From Sepiola atlantica (lineage: Eukaryota; Mollusca; Cephalopoda; Sepiida; Sepiolidae), in the NCBI GenBank assembly GCA_963556195.1, contig OY744546.1, positions 67,816,803 through 67,880,802 of the forward strand: a DNA stretch of 64,000 nt. Reading direction: 5' to 3'. Positions 23,579-33,499 of the stretch are shown in pieces; the stretch's first letter is position 1; each line of letters opens with the position of its first letter. Position numbers and translations under genes: made by a program. The notes beneath the pieces were generated by a model, which ran no database searches, had not been told where the DNA came from, and saw nothing but the letters and a program-made list of their open reading frames with translations.

Positions 23579-26158
23579 TTATAGAATGAAAGGTGAGTAG
23601 AGCTCGTGACGTTGATTGAGTGAGGGGTTTAATCTGGAGATGAGGATTGATTCTGTGATTCTAAGGTCACCGATGTTTCTGACAGACGCTAAGATGGAGA
23701 CGTGAATATCGCGCTGAGTGTTTGAGCAAATCTCTATGTGTTTGTGGAAAGAGGATATACGGGTATTCAAGTGCTCCTTTATGCGCAAGTGTAGCAGTCT
23801 TGTAGTGTTGCCGATGTAAAATTTTTTGCATTTATTACACTGTAGTTTGTAAACACAGTTAGTGCGAAGGCACAGACCTGTGTTGGAGATAGGGCAATTG
23901 GCCAGGGAGCAGGGTTCGGGTGTGTGGTTAGTGTGTTTATTAGATAGATGTTGGCGTAAGGAGGTGCCAGTATGTGTTAGTTGTATGTTAAGGTTTTCCT
24001 TATGTATTGCCTTGCGGATGGAGGTGGTGATCTTATCGCTGAAGAAAGGGAGTTTTAAGAAGCATGTGTTAGCGAGGGTGCGGTGTCTACGTGTTTTGGG
24101 CTTATTTAGGTGGGCTATGGTGGGGGCGGGGTAGCCATTATTTTGGAGGGTTTGGTGGAAGTTTTTAGTGTGTGATATTTTGTCAGCAGCAGAAGAGCAT
24201 TTATTTTGTATTCGGGTAATTTCATTATGGGCATAACTTAATTTGGCTTTTGTGGGCAGGGCAGACTTATAGTGTATGAAAAGGTTTTTGCAGGCAGGTT
24301 TCCTATAGAAGTTAGTGTGTATAGAGCCATCTTCGGTGATGTTAAGGTTGAAATCAAGGAGAGAGAGTGAGCCGGACTCGTTTGGGTGTTCTATGGTGAA
24401 TTGTATGTGGGGGTCGGTGTTGTTGAATGTGTTGAATATTTGTGTGGCTTCGTCTTGAGAGGATGTAAGGATTAGAATGTCATCTATATATCTGGAGAAG
24501 AATATATAGGAGAGGCAGGAGTTAAGTGCTCGTTGTTCTAACCGGTTCATGTAGGTGATGGCTAAGAGACCGGAAAGGCTAGAACCCATGGGGAGGCCGG
24601 AGATTTGTTTGAAAGTGTGCTGCTGAAAGGTAAAGTATGTGTTGTCGATGATGATGTATAAGAGATTGTGAATGTCAGTAGGTGTTAGTCCGAAGAGCTC
24701 TAGGTTGTCAGAGGAAGATATGTGGTCGGTGATGAGGTCTATGGCTGGGTGTGCGGGTATTGAGGTGTAGAGGGAGATTACGTCTAGGCTAAATATATAG
24801 TTGTTAGTTTGTAGTTGTTGGTGTTGGAGTGAGTGTAGTCTGCTAATTACTTGGTCGGAGCTGCTGACATGTGCGGGGAAGGTGGAGAGTAGTGGTTTGA
24901 GTAGTTGAGAGAGAAGCCAAGAGATTTTATAGAGTGGTCCTTCAATACTAGAGACTATAGGTCTAATTTGTGTGTGTGTGTTGGTCTTGTGTGTTTTAAT
25001 GAGGTGGTAGAAGGTGGGAAGTCTGCTATTTTTGGTGGTGAAGTTGATTTTGTATTTTTTGGGGAGGTTACGTGTGAGACAGATTTGGGACCAGGTGTTG
25101 TTAATGGAGTTTTGGACTAATGTGGCTGAAATGTTGGGGGCGGGGGTGTATAGGTTGTTGTTGTTAAGATGTTCGAGAGCGAGTATGTTGTATGAGTCTT
25201 GAGAGATGATACAGAATTCCTTACCTTTATCAGAGGGTAAGTAAACTAGGTTTTTATTTTTCAGGTTTTCTAGGGTAAGGCGTTGGGATCTGGTGATGTT
25301 AGGGGTGATGTGGGGTTGTTCTTGTTGGAGTATATCAAGGATCCTCTGTTTTAATCTAGAAAGTTTTTGATCAAGTAGGTGGTTACTAGGTGGTGGGTGT
25401 AGTGGGTGGTCAAGCTGGTAGACAGGGAAGGAATTAGTAGTGTTGGTTGTATTATTAGGGATGTCTAGGGTAGGTTGATTAAATGCTGTGAGCCATTTGA
25501 GGTGATAAGCTGTTCTACAGAATTGAGTCTCGATCTTAAGTTTTGTGTGGTCGTTTAGCTTTTGGGTGGTGATGAATTTGGGGCCAAGGCTGAGAAGCTC
25601 AGTCTCGGCAGTAGTAAGGGAGCCGGTGAGGTCAGTGACCATGGGGGGGCTAGTGAGGTGGTTGTTGGAGTTGTAGGTTCTGGTGGTACTAGTGTTCTTG
25701 GTGATGTGAGGTTGAGAATATTTCTGGGAAAGCCAAGTGAATTTCCGTTTAAGTCGGTTTTTCTCGAGGTTGAAGCAATGGTGATAGGCATCATTGACAG
25801 CCGTAGATATGTTGTGTGTTGATTGTTCTGTGGGTGTGGATAGTGAGGAGTTGATCTCTGTGATGGTGTTGATGAGTTGATGAAGTTTACAATGGAGGTA
25901 TTGGATAATTTTCTTGATACAATAGTTATGTATGAATTTTCTGGCTGGGTAAAGTATGGGTAGGTGGAGGCAGGCAGGTAGGTGGATGTTTTGTATAGTG
26001 TTGGGTGTTATGTTGTGCTTGAGGCATCTTTTGAGGAAGCGGATCTGGCAGCTGGCTTTGGCACGTTTCTCCGAGAGTCGGAATAATTCTCTGGCGTATG
26101 CAAACTGTGTCTGGCCTAGACGAAGTGTTAGTAGAGAATGGTAGTTTGCTTGAAGCAT
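23579..26158 (-). CDS. PLE reverse transcriptase with C-terminal GIY-YIG endonuclease (copy A)
   Basis: An 859-residue protein from the first ATG at 26158 ([15 protein letters not shown]). The frame stays open about 30 codons upstream but without an ATG. It is identical in sequence to the protein of element B, where domains are described in full. It has an RT core with YLPSDKGKEFC, RPIVSSIEG, LDVISLYTSIP, GLPMGSSLSG and RYIDDILIL, and a GIY-YIG endonuclease near the C-terminus (VYKLQCNKCKKFYIG). No stops or frameshifts are present. Two identical uninterrupted frames argue for very recent insertion or recent duplication. In the cell the RT and endonuclease act on the element's own RNA and on chromosomal DNA in the nucleus. 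The protein start could differ if a non-AUG codon or an intron is used. Confidence 0.93.
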   Translation of the reverse strand: MLQANYHSLLTLRLGQTQFAYARELFRLSEKRAKASCQIRFLKRCLKHNITPNTIQNIHLPACLHLPILYPARKFIHNYCIKKIIQYLHCKLHQLINTITEINSSLSTPTEQSTHNISTAVNDAYHHCFNLEKNRLKRKFTWLSQKYSQPHITKNTSTTRTYNSNNHLTSPPMVTDLTGSLTTAETELLSLGPKFITTQKLNDHTKLKIETQFCRTAYHLKWLTAFNQPTLDIPNNTTNTTNSFPVYQLDHPLHPPPSNHLLDQKLSRLKQRILDILQQEQPHITPNITRSQRLTLENLKNKNLVYLPSDKGKEFCIISQDSYNILALEHLNNNNLYTPAPNISATLVQNSINNTWSQICLTRNLPKKYKINFTTKNSRLPTFYHLIKTHKTNTHTQIRPIVSSIEGPLYKISWLLSQLLKPLLSTFPAHVSSSDQVISRLHSLQHQQLQTNNYIFSLDVISLYTSIPAHPAIDLITDHISSSDNLELFGLTPTDIHNLLYIIIDNTYFTFQQHTFKQISGLPMGSSLSGLLAITYMNRLEQRALNSCLSYIFFSRYIDDILILTSSQDEATQIFNTFNNTDPHIQFTIEHPNESGSLSLLDFNLNITEDGSIHTNFYRKPACKNLFIHYKSALPTKAKLSYAHNEITRIQNKCSSAADKISHTKNFHQTLQNNGYPAPTIAHLNKPKTRRHRTLANTCFLKLPFFSDKITTSIRKAIHKENLNIQLTHTGTSLRQHLSNKHTNHTPEPCSLANCPISNTGLCLRTNCVYKLQCNKCKKFYIGNTTRLLHLRIKEHLNTRISSFHKHIEICSNTQRDIHVSILASVRNIGDLRITESILISRLNPSLNQRHELYSPFIL

Positions 26159-26538
26159 TGCTGGGTATAGTAGTAGTAAGTTTTTGAAAGGCTGTGGGCA
26201 ATGCAATTCCGGGTAAGATGCAAGTTGAAAGGAAAGGAACAAAAACAATAAAAATAAATCGAATACGATATAAGACTTACTATTTATTTTTCCTTTTTTT
26301 TCCTTTTTTTTTTTTTTTTCTTACATAACAGCAAGAGTGTTTTAGCTGTCCGGGTGATTAAAAATCACTATATGATATTTCGGGAAAAGACATCCCTTTT
26401 TCAAAAATAATTAGACCAGAAGAAGAATAATATTTTATTCTTCTCCGACTGTGTAGAGAATAATACAAAACAAAATGGCTGCCAGATATAGACCGCAGCA
26501 AAAAACAGTTTCACAGGGAATATAAATTAAGTTAAGTT
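26129..26538 (-). repeat. 5' pseudo-LTR of PLE A
   Basis: 410 bp, the same length as the pseudo-LTRs of element B; it includes the first codons of the ORF, as is usual for PLE pseudo-LTRs. Confidence 0.9.
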
Positions 26539-27003
26539 TTATTTTAATATTATGTTAAATATATGATTGGTGTTTAGAATATTAGTGTAATGTTGGTTAG
26601 GTGTATGGTGTTCGATAAACTGTTATTTTTGATAATATATATTGTATCATTTTTTTAATTTTTTTTTTTTTTTTTATATTTGAATATTTACTTTGTTTTA
26701 TCTTCGTATATTTTATTTTGTTTATCTTTCTATCGTAATTTAAGAATTTTAATATAAATTAAAGTAATTAGTCTCATATTTTAAATATTCTAGATCTATC
26801 TACTTATCGATTTCGATTATCATCTATTAAAGAAGTGTTATTAATTACTAATTGTGAGTTTCGTCAAATTAGATTAACGAATTAACTTATTAACTTGAGA
26901 TATTTATTATAAGATAAAGGGGAGTAACTCTGGATTTTTTAAAATATTTTTTTTATAATTAATTTTTTAATTTTTTTTTTTTAATTTTTTAACTTAATTT
27001 TTT
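26539..27003. other. Centre of the PLE palindrome
   Basis: 26539-26995 repeats the 3'UTR segment at 22553-23008, oriented as an upstream tandem copy of element A. At about 26993-27003 it switches, through a short duplicated ttttttaacttaa, into the pseudo-LTR of element B on the opposite strand. This is the inversion junction. Confidence 0.8.
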
Positions 27004-27413
27004 AACTTAACTTAATTTATATTCCCTGTGAAACTGTTTTTTGCTGCGGTCTATATCTGGCAGCCATTTTGTTTTGTATTATTCTCTACACAGTCGGAGA
27101 AGAATAAAATATTATTCTTCTTCTGGTCTAATTATTTTTGAAAAAGGGATGTCTTTTCCCGAAATATCAAATAGTGATTTTTAATCACCCGGACAGCTAA
27201 AACACTCTTGCTGTTATGTAAGAAAAAAAAAAAAAAAAGGAAAAAAAAGGAAAAATAAATAGTAAGTCTTATATCGTATTCGATTTATTTTTATTGTTTT
27301 TGTTCCTTTCCTTTCAACTTGCATCTTACCCGGAATTGCATTGCCCACAGCCTTTCAAAAACTTACTACTACTATACCCAGCAATGCTTCAAGCAAACTA
27401 CCATTCTCTACTA
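27004..27413 (+). repeat. 5' pseudo-LTR of PLE B
   Basis: Direct repeat of 30996-31405. Contains the hairpin gtgatttttaatcac at about 27173 and an A-rich run at about 27223. The ORF starts inside it at 27384. Promoter elements are expected here by analogy with other PLEs but are not identifiable by eye. Confidence 0.92.
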
Positions 27414-29963
27414 ACACTTCGTCTAGGCCAGACACAGTTTGCATACGCCAGAGAATTATTCCGACTCTCGGAGAAACGTGCCAAAGCCAGCTGCCAGATC
27501 CGCTTCCTCAAAAGATGCCTCAAGCACAACATAACACCCAACACTATACAAAACATCCACCTACCTGCCTGCCTCCACCTACCCATACTTTACCCAGCCA
27601 GAAAATTCATACATAACTATTGTATCAAGAAAATTATCCAATACCTCCATTGTAAACTTCATCAACTCATCAACACCATCACAGAGATCAACTCCTCACT
27701 ATCCACACCCACAGAACAATCAACACACAACATATCTACGGCTGTCAATGATGCCTATCACCATTGCTTCAACCTCGAGAAAAACCGACTTAAACGGAAA
27801 TTCACTTGGCTTTCCCAGAAATATTCTCAACCTCACATCACCAAGAACACTAGTACCACCAGAACCTACAACTCCAACAACCACCTCACTAGCCCCCCCA
27901 TGGTCACTGACCTCACCGGCTCCCTTACTACTGCCGAGACTGAGCTTCTCAGCCTTGGCCCCAAATTCATCACCACCCAAAAGCTAAACGACCACACAAA
28001 ACTTAAGATCGAGACTCAATTCTGTAGAACAGCTTATCACCTCAAATGGCTCACAGCATTTAATCAACCTACCCTAGACATCCCTAATAATACAACCAAC
28101 ACTACTAATTCCTTCCCTGTCTACCAGCTTGACCACCCACTACACCCACCACCTAGTAACCACCTACTTGATCAAAAACTTTCTAGATTAAAACAGAGGA
28201 TCCTTGATATACTCCAACAAGAACAACCCCACATCACCCCTAACATCACCAGATCCCAACGCCTTACCCTAGAAAACCTGAAAAATAAAAACCTAGTTTA
28301 CTTACCCTCTGATAAAGGTAAGGAATTCTGTATCATCTCTCAAGACTCATACAACATACTCGCTCTCGAACATCTTAACAACAACAACCTATACACCCCC
28401 GCCCCCAACATTTCAGCCACATTAGTCCAAAACTCCATTAACAACACCTGGTCCCAAATCTGTCTCACACGTAACCTCCCCAAAAAATACAAAATCAACT
28501 TCACCACCAAAAATAGCAGACTTCCCACCTTCTACCACCTCATTAAAACACACAAGACCAACACACACACACAAATTAGACCTATAGTCTCTAGTATTGA
28601 AGGACCACTCTATAAAATCTCTTGGCTTCTCTCTCAACTACTCAAACCACTACTCTCCACCTTCCCCGCACATGTCAGCAGCTCCGACCAAGTAATTAGC
28701 AGACTACACTCACTCCAACACCAACAACTACAAACTAACAACTATATATTTAGCCTAGACGTAATCTCCCTCTACACCTCAATACCCGCACACCCAGCCA
28801 TAGACCTCATCACCGACCACATATCTTCCTCTGACAACCTAGAGCTCTTCGGACTAACACCTACTGACATTCACAATCTCTTATACATCATCATCGACAA
28901 CACATACTTTACCTTTCAGCAGCACACTTTCAAACAAATCTCCGGCCTCCCCATGGGTTCTAGCCTTTCCGGTCTCTTAGCCATCACCTACATGAACCGG
29001 TTAGAACAACGAGCACTTAACTCCTGCCTCTCCTATATATTCTTCTCCAGATATATAGATGACATTCTAATCCTTACATCCTCTCAAGACGAAGCCACAC
29101 AAATATTCAACACATTCAACAACACCGACCCCCACATACAATTCACCATAGAACACCCAAACGAGTCCGGCTCACTCTCTCTCCTTGATTTCAACCTTAA
29201 CATCACCGAAGATGGCTCTATACACACTAACTTCTATAGGAAACCTGCCTGCAAAAACCTTTTCATACACTATAAGTCTGCCCTGCCCACAAAAGCCAAA
29301 TTAAGTTATGCCCATAATGAAATTACCCGAATACAAAATAAATGCTCTTCTGCTGCTGACAAAATATCACACACTAAAAACTTCCACCAAACCCTCCAAA
29401 ATAATGGCTACCCCGCCCCCACCATAGCCCACCTAAATAAGCCCAAAACACGTAGACACCGCACCCTCGCTAACACATGCTTCTTAAAACTCCCTTTCTT
29501 CAGCGATAAGATCACCACCTCCATCCGCAAGGCAATACATAAGGAAAACCTTAACATACAACTAACACATACTGGCACCTCCTTACGCCAACATCTATCT
29601 AATAAACACACTAACCACACACCCGAACCCTGCTCCCTGGCCAATTGCCCTATCTCCAACACAGGTCTGTGCCTTCGCACTAACTGTGTTTACAAACTAC
29701 AGTGTAATAAATGCAAAAAATTTTACATCGGCAACACTACAAGACTGCTACACTTGCGCATAAAGGAGCACTTGAATACCCGTATATCCTCTTTCCACAA
29801 ACACATAGAGATTTGCTCAAACACTCAGCGCGATATTCACGTCTCCATCTTAGCGTCTGTCAGAAACATCGGTGACCTTAGAATCACAGAATCAATCCTC
29901 ATCTCCAGATTAAACCCCTCACTCAATCAACGTCACGAGCTCTACTCACCTTTCATTCTATAA
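27384..29963 (+). CDS. PLE reverse transcriptase with C-terminal GIY-YIG endonuclease (copy B)
   Basis: 859 residues from the first ATG at 27384. It copies the element's RNA into DNA at a nick made by its own endonuclease. The N-terminal about 250 residues are basic, with a motif RCLKHNITPNTI. RT motifs follow: YLPSDKGKEFC (about residue 306), RPIVSSIEG (399), SLDVISLYTSIP with the first catalytic Asp (about 459), ISGLPMGSSLSG (about 524) and YIDD (about 557-560). These are the PLE versions (DKG, SLYTSIP, PMGS, YIDD), not LINE or LTR ones. The GIY-YIG nuclease starts at about 769 (VYKLQC...FYIG). It has the Cys pair CNKC between the half-motifs and later His residues (IKEH, FHKHIE), matching the CCHH zinc-knuckle form of C-terminal PLE endonucleases. 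The length is typical. The Penelope/Poseidon or Neptune clade was not resolved. Confidence 0.95.
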   Translation: MLQANYHSLLTLRLGQTQFAYARELFRLSEKRAKASCQIRFLKRCLKHNITPNTIQNIHLPACLHLPILYPARKFIHNYCIKKIIQYLHCKLHQLINTITEINSSLSTPTEQSTHNISTAVNDAYHHCFNLEKNRLKRKFTWLSQKYSQPHITKNTSTTRTYNSNNHLTSPPMVTDLTGSLTTAETELLSLGPKFITTQKLNDHTKLKIETQFCRTAYHLKWLTAFNQPTLDIPNNTTNTTNSFPVYQLDHPLHPPPSNHLLDQKLSRLKQRILDILQQEQPHITPNITRSQRLTLENLKNKNLVYLPSDKGKEFCIISQDSYNILALEHLNNNNLYTPAPNISATLVQNSINNTWSQICLTRNLPKKYKINFTTKNSRLPTFYHLIKTHKTNTHTQIRPIVSSIEGPLYKISWLLSQLLKPLLSTFPAHVSSSDQVISRLHSLQHQQLQTNNYIFSLDVISLYTSIPAHPAIDLITDHISSSDNLELFGLTPTDIHNLLYIIIDNTYFTFQQHTFKQISGLPMGSSLSGLLAITYMNRLEQRALNSCLSYIFFSRYIDDILILTSSQDEATQIFNTFNNTDPHIQFTIEHPNESGSLSLLDFNLNITEDGSIHTNFYRKPACKNLFIHYKSALPTKAKLSYAHNEITRIQNKCSSAADKISHTKNFHQTLQNNGYPAPTIAHLNKPKTRRHRTLANTCFLKLPFFSDKITTSIRKAIHKENLNIQLTHTGTSLRQHLSNKHTNHTPEPCSLANCPISNTGLCLRTNCVYKLQCNKCKKFYIGNTTRLLHLRIKEHLNTRISSFHKHIEICSNTQRDIHVSILASVRNIGDLRITESILISRLNPSLNQRHELYSPFIL

Positions 29964-30995
29964 TATCTACCCCCCATCCACCAACCAACCCCCATATCTA
30001 ACACTTAACAGAGTCCGTTTCCACCACTTCAATCATTACTCACCTCCCATAATAAACTCACCATACACCCAAACAATCAAACAGGCCCCTCCCCATATGA
30101 ACTTCCATCCTTACACACTTTCAACCACAAACCAAAAACCATATTCAGCATACTCGTCTAACCCACCAAAATAAGTCACTCCATAACCTAGCATTATTAA
30201 TTAATAAATCCAAACACATATAGAATGTATACAAATAACATGCAAATATTAAATAAATAATTCATAAAATAAATTAAACAAGTAAATAATAATAATAAAA
30301 AAAAAAAAAAAAAAATAAATAAATAAAAAAAACAAAACAAAAAAAAAAAAACAAAAAAAAAAACAAACAAACAAATATGTAAAGAAATTGATGAATATAT
30401 ATAGATAAACAATTAAACAAACAATAATACATAGATATGTATATATATATGTATATATGCATTTGTGTATATATGTTGTATATATATACTAATATTGTTA
30501 TACAGATCTCCACCAAAAAAAAAAAAAAAATTTTTAAAAATTAAAAAATTAAAAAAAAAAAATTAAAAAATTAATTATAAAAAAAATATTTTAAAAAATC
30601 CAGAGTTACTCCCCTTTATCTTATAATAAATATCTCAAGTTAATAAGTTAATTCGTTAATCTAATTTGACGAAACTCACAATTAGTAATTAATAACACTT
30701 CTTTAATAGATGATAATCGAAATCGATAAGTAGATAGATCTAGAATATTTAAAATATGAGACTAATTACTTTAATTTATATTAAAATTCTTAAATTACGA
30801 TAGAAAGATAAACAAAATAAAATATACGAAGATAAAACAAAGTAAATATTCAAATATAAAAAAAAAAAAAAAAAATTTAAAAAATGATACAATATATATT
30901 ATCAAAAATAACAGTTTATCGAACACCATACACCTAACCAACATTACACTAATATTCTAAACACCAATCATATATTTAACATAATATTAAAATAA
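29964..30995 (+). other. PLE B 3'UTR
   Basis: About 1 kb of AT-rich sequence with long A runs (for example 30298-30316 and 30515-30530). No gene. The equivalent of PLE A lies at 22553-23578 on the opposite strand. Confidence 0.85.
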
Positions 30996-31405
30996 AACTT
31001 AACTTAATTTATATTCCCTGTGAAACTGTTTTTTGCTGCGGTCTATATCTGGCAGCCATTTTGTTTTGTATTATTCTCTACACAGTCGGAGAAGAATAAA
31101 ATATTATTCTTCTTCTGGTCTAATTATTTTTGAAAAAGGGATGTCTTTTCCCGAAATATCAAATAGTGATTTTTAATCACCCGGACAGCTAAAACACTCT
31201 TGCTGTTATGTAAGAAAAAAAAAAAAAAAAGGAAAAAAAAGGAAAAATAAATAGTAAGTCTTATATCGTATTCGATTTATTTTTATTGTTTTTGTTCCTT
31301 TCCTTTCAACTTGCATCTTACCCGGAATTGCATTGCCCACAGCCTTTCAAAAACTTACTACTACTATACCCAGCAATGCTTCAAGCAAACTACCATTCTC
31401 TACTA
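30996..31405 (+). repeat. 3' pseudo-LTR of PLE B
   Basis: Direct repeat of 27004-27413. It ends within what would be the first codons of a next tandem ORF, then (TA)n begins. Confidence 0.92.
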
Positions 31406-31416
31406 TATATATATAT

Positions 31417-31499
<83 letters not shown>

Positions 31500-31502
31500 C
31501 AT
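31405..31502. repeat. (TA)n tract abutting PLE B
   Basis: TA run with a few TATACATA interruptions. Confidence 0.95.
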
Positions 31503-31682
31503 ATGTGCTCTCTGCTTATCTCGGCATTGTTTCCAGTCGTCTTGTATTACTACTTGCCATTGGAATCAAGTAATGCCGACTCAGGAGAGCGGTTGTTGGG
31601 GAGTGCGCAACCCTTGCAATTACAAATTCACGTGCGGGCATCCCATGGTGGGGCACTCATACGTCGAAATCGACGGGAGAGT

Positions 31683-31687
<5 letters not shown>
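31503..31687 (+). mobile_element. 5S-SINE body, 5'-truncated
   Basis: Shares segments in order with the SINE at 56780-57025: cagtcgtc, ttgccattggaatcaag, aatgccgactcag and gcaattaca. The 5S-like head is missing here. It sits between two (TA)n tracts. Confidence 0.6.

Positions 31688-31732
<45 letters not shown>
31688..31732. repeat. (TA)n tract
   Basis: About 22 TA units. Confidence 0.95.
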
Positions 31733-31735
<3 letters not shown>

Positions 31736-31782
31736 GGGAAATGAAGAAGGAAAAACAAAAAAGGATGTTTTTTTTTATATAT

Positions 31783-31828
31783 TCATCAACGTTTCGTCTT
31801 TATTTGTAAGACTTCCTCAGGATGATAC
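31783..31828 (-). ncRNA. Hammerhead-like motif (probably inactive relic)
   Basis: Minus strand reads ATCATC CTGAGGA, then AGTCTT...AAAGAC, then GAAACGTT GATGA. CTGAGGA fits the hammerhead consensus CUGANGA and is followed by a possible helix II (GTCTT with AAGAC) and GAAA. CATC and GATG can pair as helix I. One extra A follows the first core box, and helix III would have no loop, so single-copy activity is unlikely; it could only form in a dimer. A diverged relative with CTGATGA lies at 63816-63857. Confidence 0.35.
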
Positions 31829-31983
31829 TTTTAAGAAAAATGTCATGCAAGTACATGAAAATATTGGATTGACATGCTGAGTTGATGAGAAAAAGTAGTA
31901 GCCATTTCTGGGTGCGCAGCAACCCATCATGTCAACCCAATATTTTCACGTACTTGCATGACATTTTTCTCAAAATTATCATC
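31821..31983. repeat. Foldback, about 56-bp arms
   Basis: Left arm 31821-31876 and right arm 31928-31983 are inverted copies (cttgcatgacatttttct on the right arm and its complement on the left) with about 51 bp between. The left side overlaps the hammerhead-like motif, and (TA)n lies 50 bp upstream. Confidence 0.85.
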
Positions 31984-32036
31984 ATCAGTCAAGGCAACCC
32001 AGAGATCCAGAAAGTTCAATCATTAAATCATGTTAT

Positions 32037-32067
32037 CTGTACGTACGTACTTACGTACGTACGTATG
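32037..32067. repeat. (TACG)n microsatellite
   Basis: Short run of TACG units, with TTACG variants. Confidence 0.85.
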
Positions 32068-32332
32068 TGCCACCCTGTATCTCATCAACTATTTGATGGA
32101 TCTAGCTGATTCTTGGCAGAGATAGAGGTTCTAGGGTCTAGTTGATGGCATTTTAATTTCAGTTTACCATATACCTTAGTTTTCCAGAAAATAAAAAAAA
32201 ACATTAAAATGACCATTGTATTGAGACATAGCCTTTACAAAAGTAGTGACATTCCATGATAAATGCCAGTATACTGAAATCATATGCCCTTAATAGGGTT
32301 AAGATGAAAATTCATATACACTAAATGTACAA

Positions 32333-32562
32333 AAGCAAGGAAATTCCCAAATGTTTGCACTTTTATTGTCATTAAGGGTATGCGAGCACAACAGGGCTAT
32401 GTACTTTACTGGTAGGAATTTTTCTTCATCGCACCTCACACACTTGATCCACTCATGCATAGAGATTTATACTGTAGTGATGTGATAATGAAATGGTTTG
32501 GTTTATATGTAGTCATACCCTTAACGACAATAACAGTGTAAAAATTTGGGAATTTCCTTGCT
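32333..32562. repeat. Imperfect foldback, about 50-bp arms, no (TA)n flank
   Basis: Arms 32333-32382 and 32514-32562 share agcaaggaaattcccaaat and cattaagggtatg in inverted orientation with scattered changes. The interior has no coding frame. It could be the core of an old MITE whose ends I cannot define. Confidence 0.6.
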
Positions 32563-33491
32563 GAAATTCTATACACTTATAGAACTTATCAAATAAAAAT
32601 GTTGTGCAAAGTTTAAACTAATTTGGTTTATTGTTTTTTTTAAATTATGATTGATCAAAGAAATGAGATCTCCAGCATAGGCCATTCGTGTGTTTATTAA
32701 CAGATAGAGCGCTCTCGCGCCGCCCTTGATTTAGGGTGACTCTTTCGTATTAGACATTAAGTCAAGTCACTTTATATAAGTACGGCTATCACAAATAAGG
32801 AAACAAATAAATATACTTACTTAAGTAATGTTTTTAAATTTTAGATTATTCACTGAAATTTACAATTTTTCGGCTGATAACATTAATACAATAAAGATAA
32901 CAAAACGTCCTCTACATTTCTTTATTTTAAAAGCTGATACAAACAATTCATATTTTCCAGTATATTTATAGGTGAATAGAACGCATAACACATATGATTC
33001 AATTTATGAAAGTTGTGCTCATCTTTGATGTCTATCCACCGACATTCCAACCGATGTAACCTACGACATACTTCAGATGCATCTTGTCGAACTCAGAAAT
33101 ATTCGTAAGGATCTATGGCGCAACGGATATAACTGCTAAGTTATAATCGGTTATATGTAACAGTCATCTTTAGGTTGAAAATGCGATCATATGTACTGGC
33201 GATACGTAAAAATACAATTAGGAATTACTCAAAAACTTCTACTCGGTCAGTAATAATTGAGAAACGGCTTCCACCGTGGATTTAATAAAGGAGGCCTGTG
33301 CGATGGCACGTACAGATAATTGAATTCGAAATGAAGATTCCCGAGTTCGGCAAGGCTACATGAATAAGATCGTGGGTCATACCGTTTTGAGAATTGCATC
33401 AGAGATCAGAACCGTATTATGAATTATCAAACTAATACAGATTTTAAATCTTTATCTAACAAACATTCTTAGTATATCATTTAGCATATTC
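32563..33491. other. Gene-free stretch
   Basis: No gene or known repeat recognised. Confidence 0.45.
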
Positions 33492-33499
33492 ATCTAAAG

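Larger units (their letters stand above)
22184..26995 (-). mobile_element. Penelope-like element A, intact, minus strand, with partial tandem copy
   Basis: Order on the minus strand: partial 3'UTR of an upstream tandem copy (26995-26539), pseudo-LTR (26538-26129), open reading frame ending at 23579, AT-rich 3'UTR, and a second pseudo-LTR (22552-22184). The second pseudo-LTR lacks its last about 25 bp where it meets (TA)n. Flanking direct repeats and tandem partial copies are typical of PLEs. It is nearly identical to element B at 27004-31405 in inverted orientation. Differences seen are in A/T-run lengths and rare substitutions (for example tatatgatat at 26371 against tatttgatat at 22384). 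Confidence 0.92.
27004..31405 (+). mobile_element. Penelope-like element B, intact, plus strand
   Basis: 4402 bp bounded by direct pseudo-LTR copies at 27004-27413 and 30996-31405, each 410 bp, enclosing one long ORF and about 1 kb of AT-rich 3'UTR. It ends at ctctacta directly against (TA)n at 31405. Head to head with element A, it makes an inverted repeat with arms of about 4.4 kb and about 465 bp between them. Confidence 0.93.

Noticed and set aside
23862..25822. Several 60-90 codon frames opposite to the PLE ORF, with mirror copies at 27398-29680
   Set aside because: Antisense shadows of the PLE coding sequence; they appear in both arms only because the arms are identical.
27294..27383. 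Extra 30 codons upstream of the PLE ATG
   Set aside because: The frame is open but begins at TTG; there is no ATG, so I start the CDS at 27384 (26158 for copy A).
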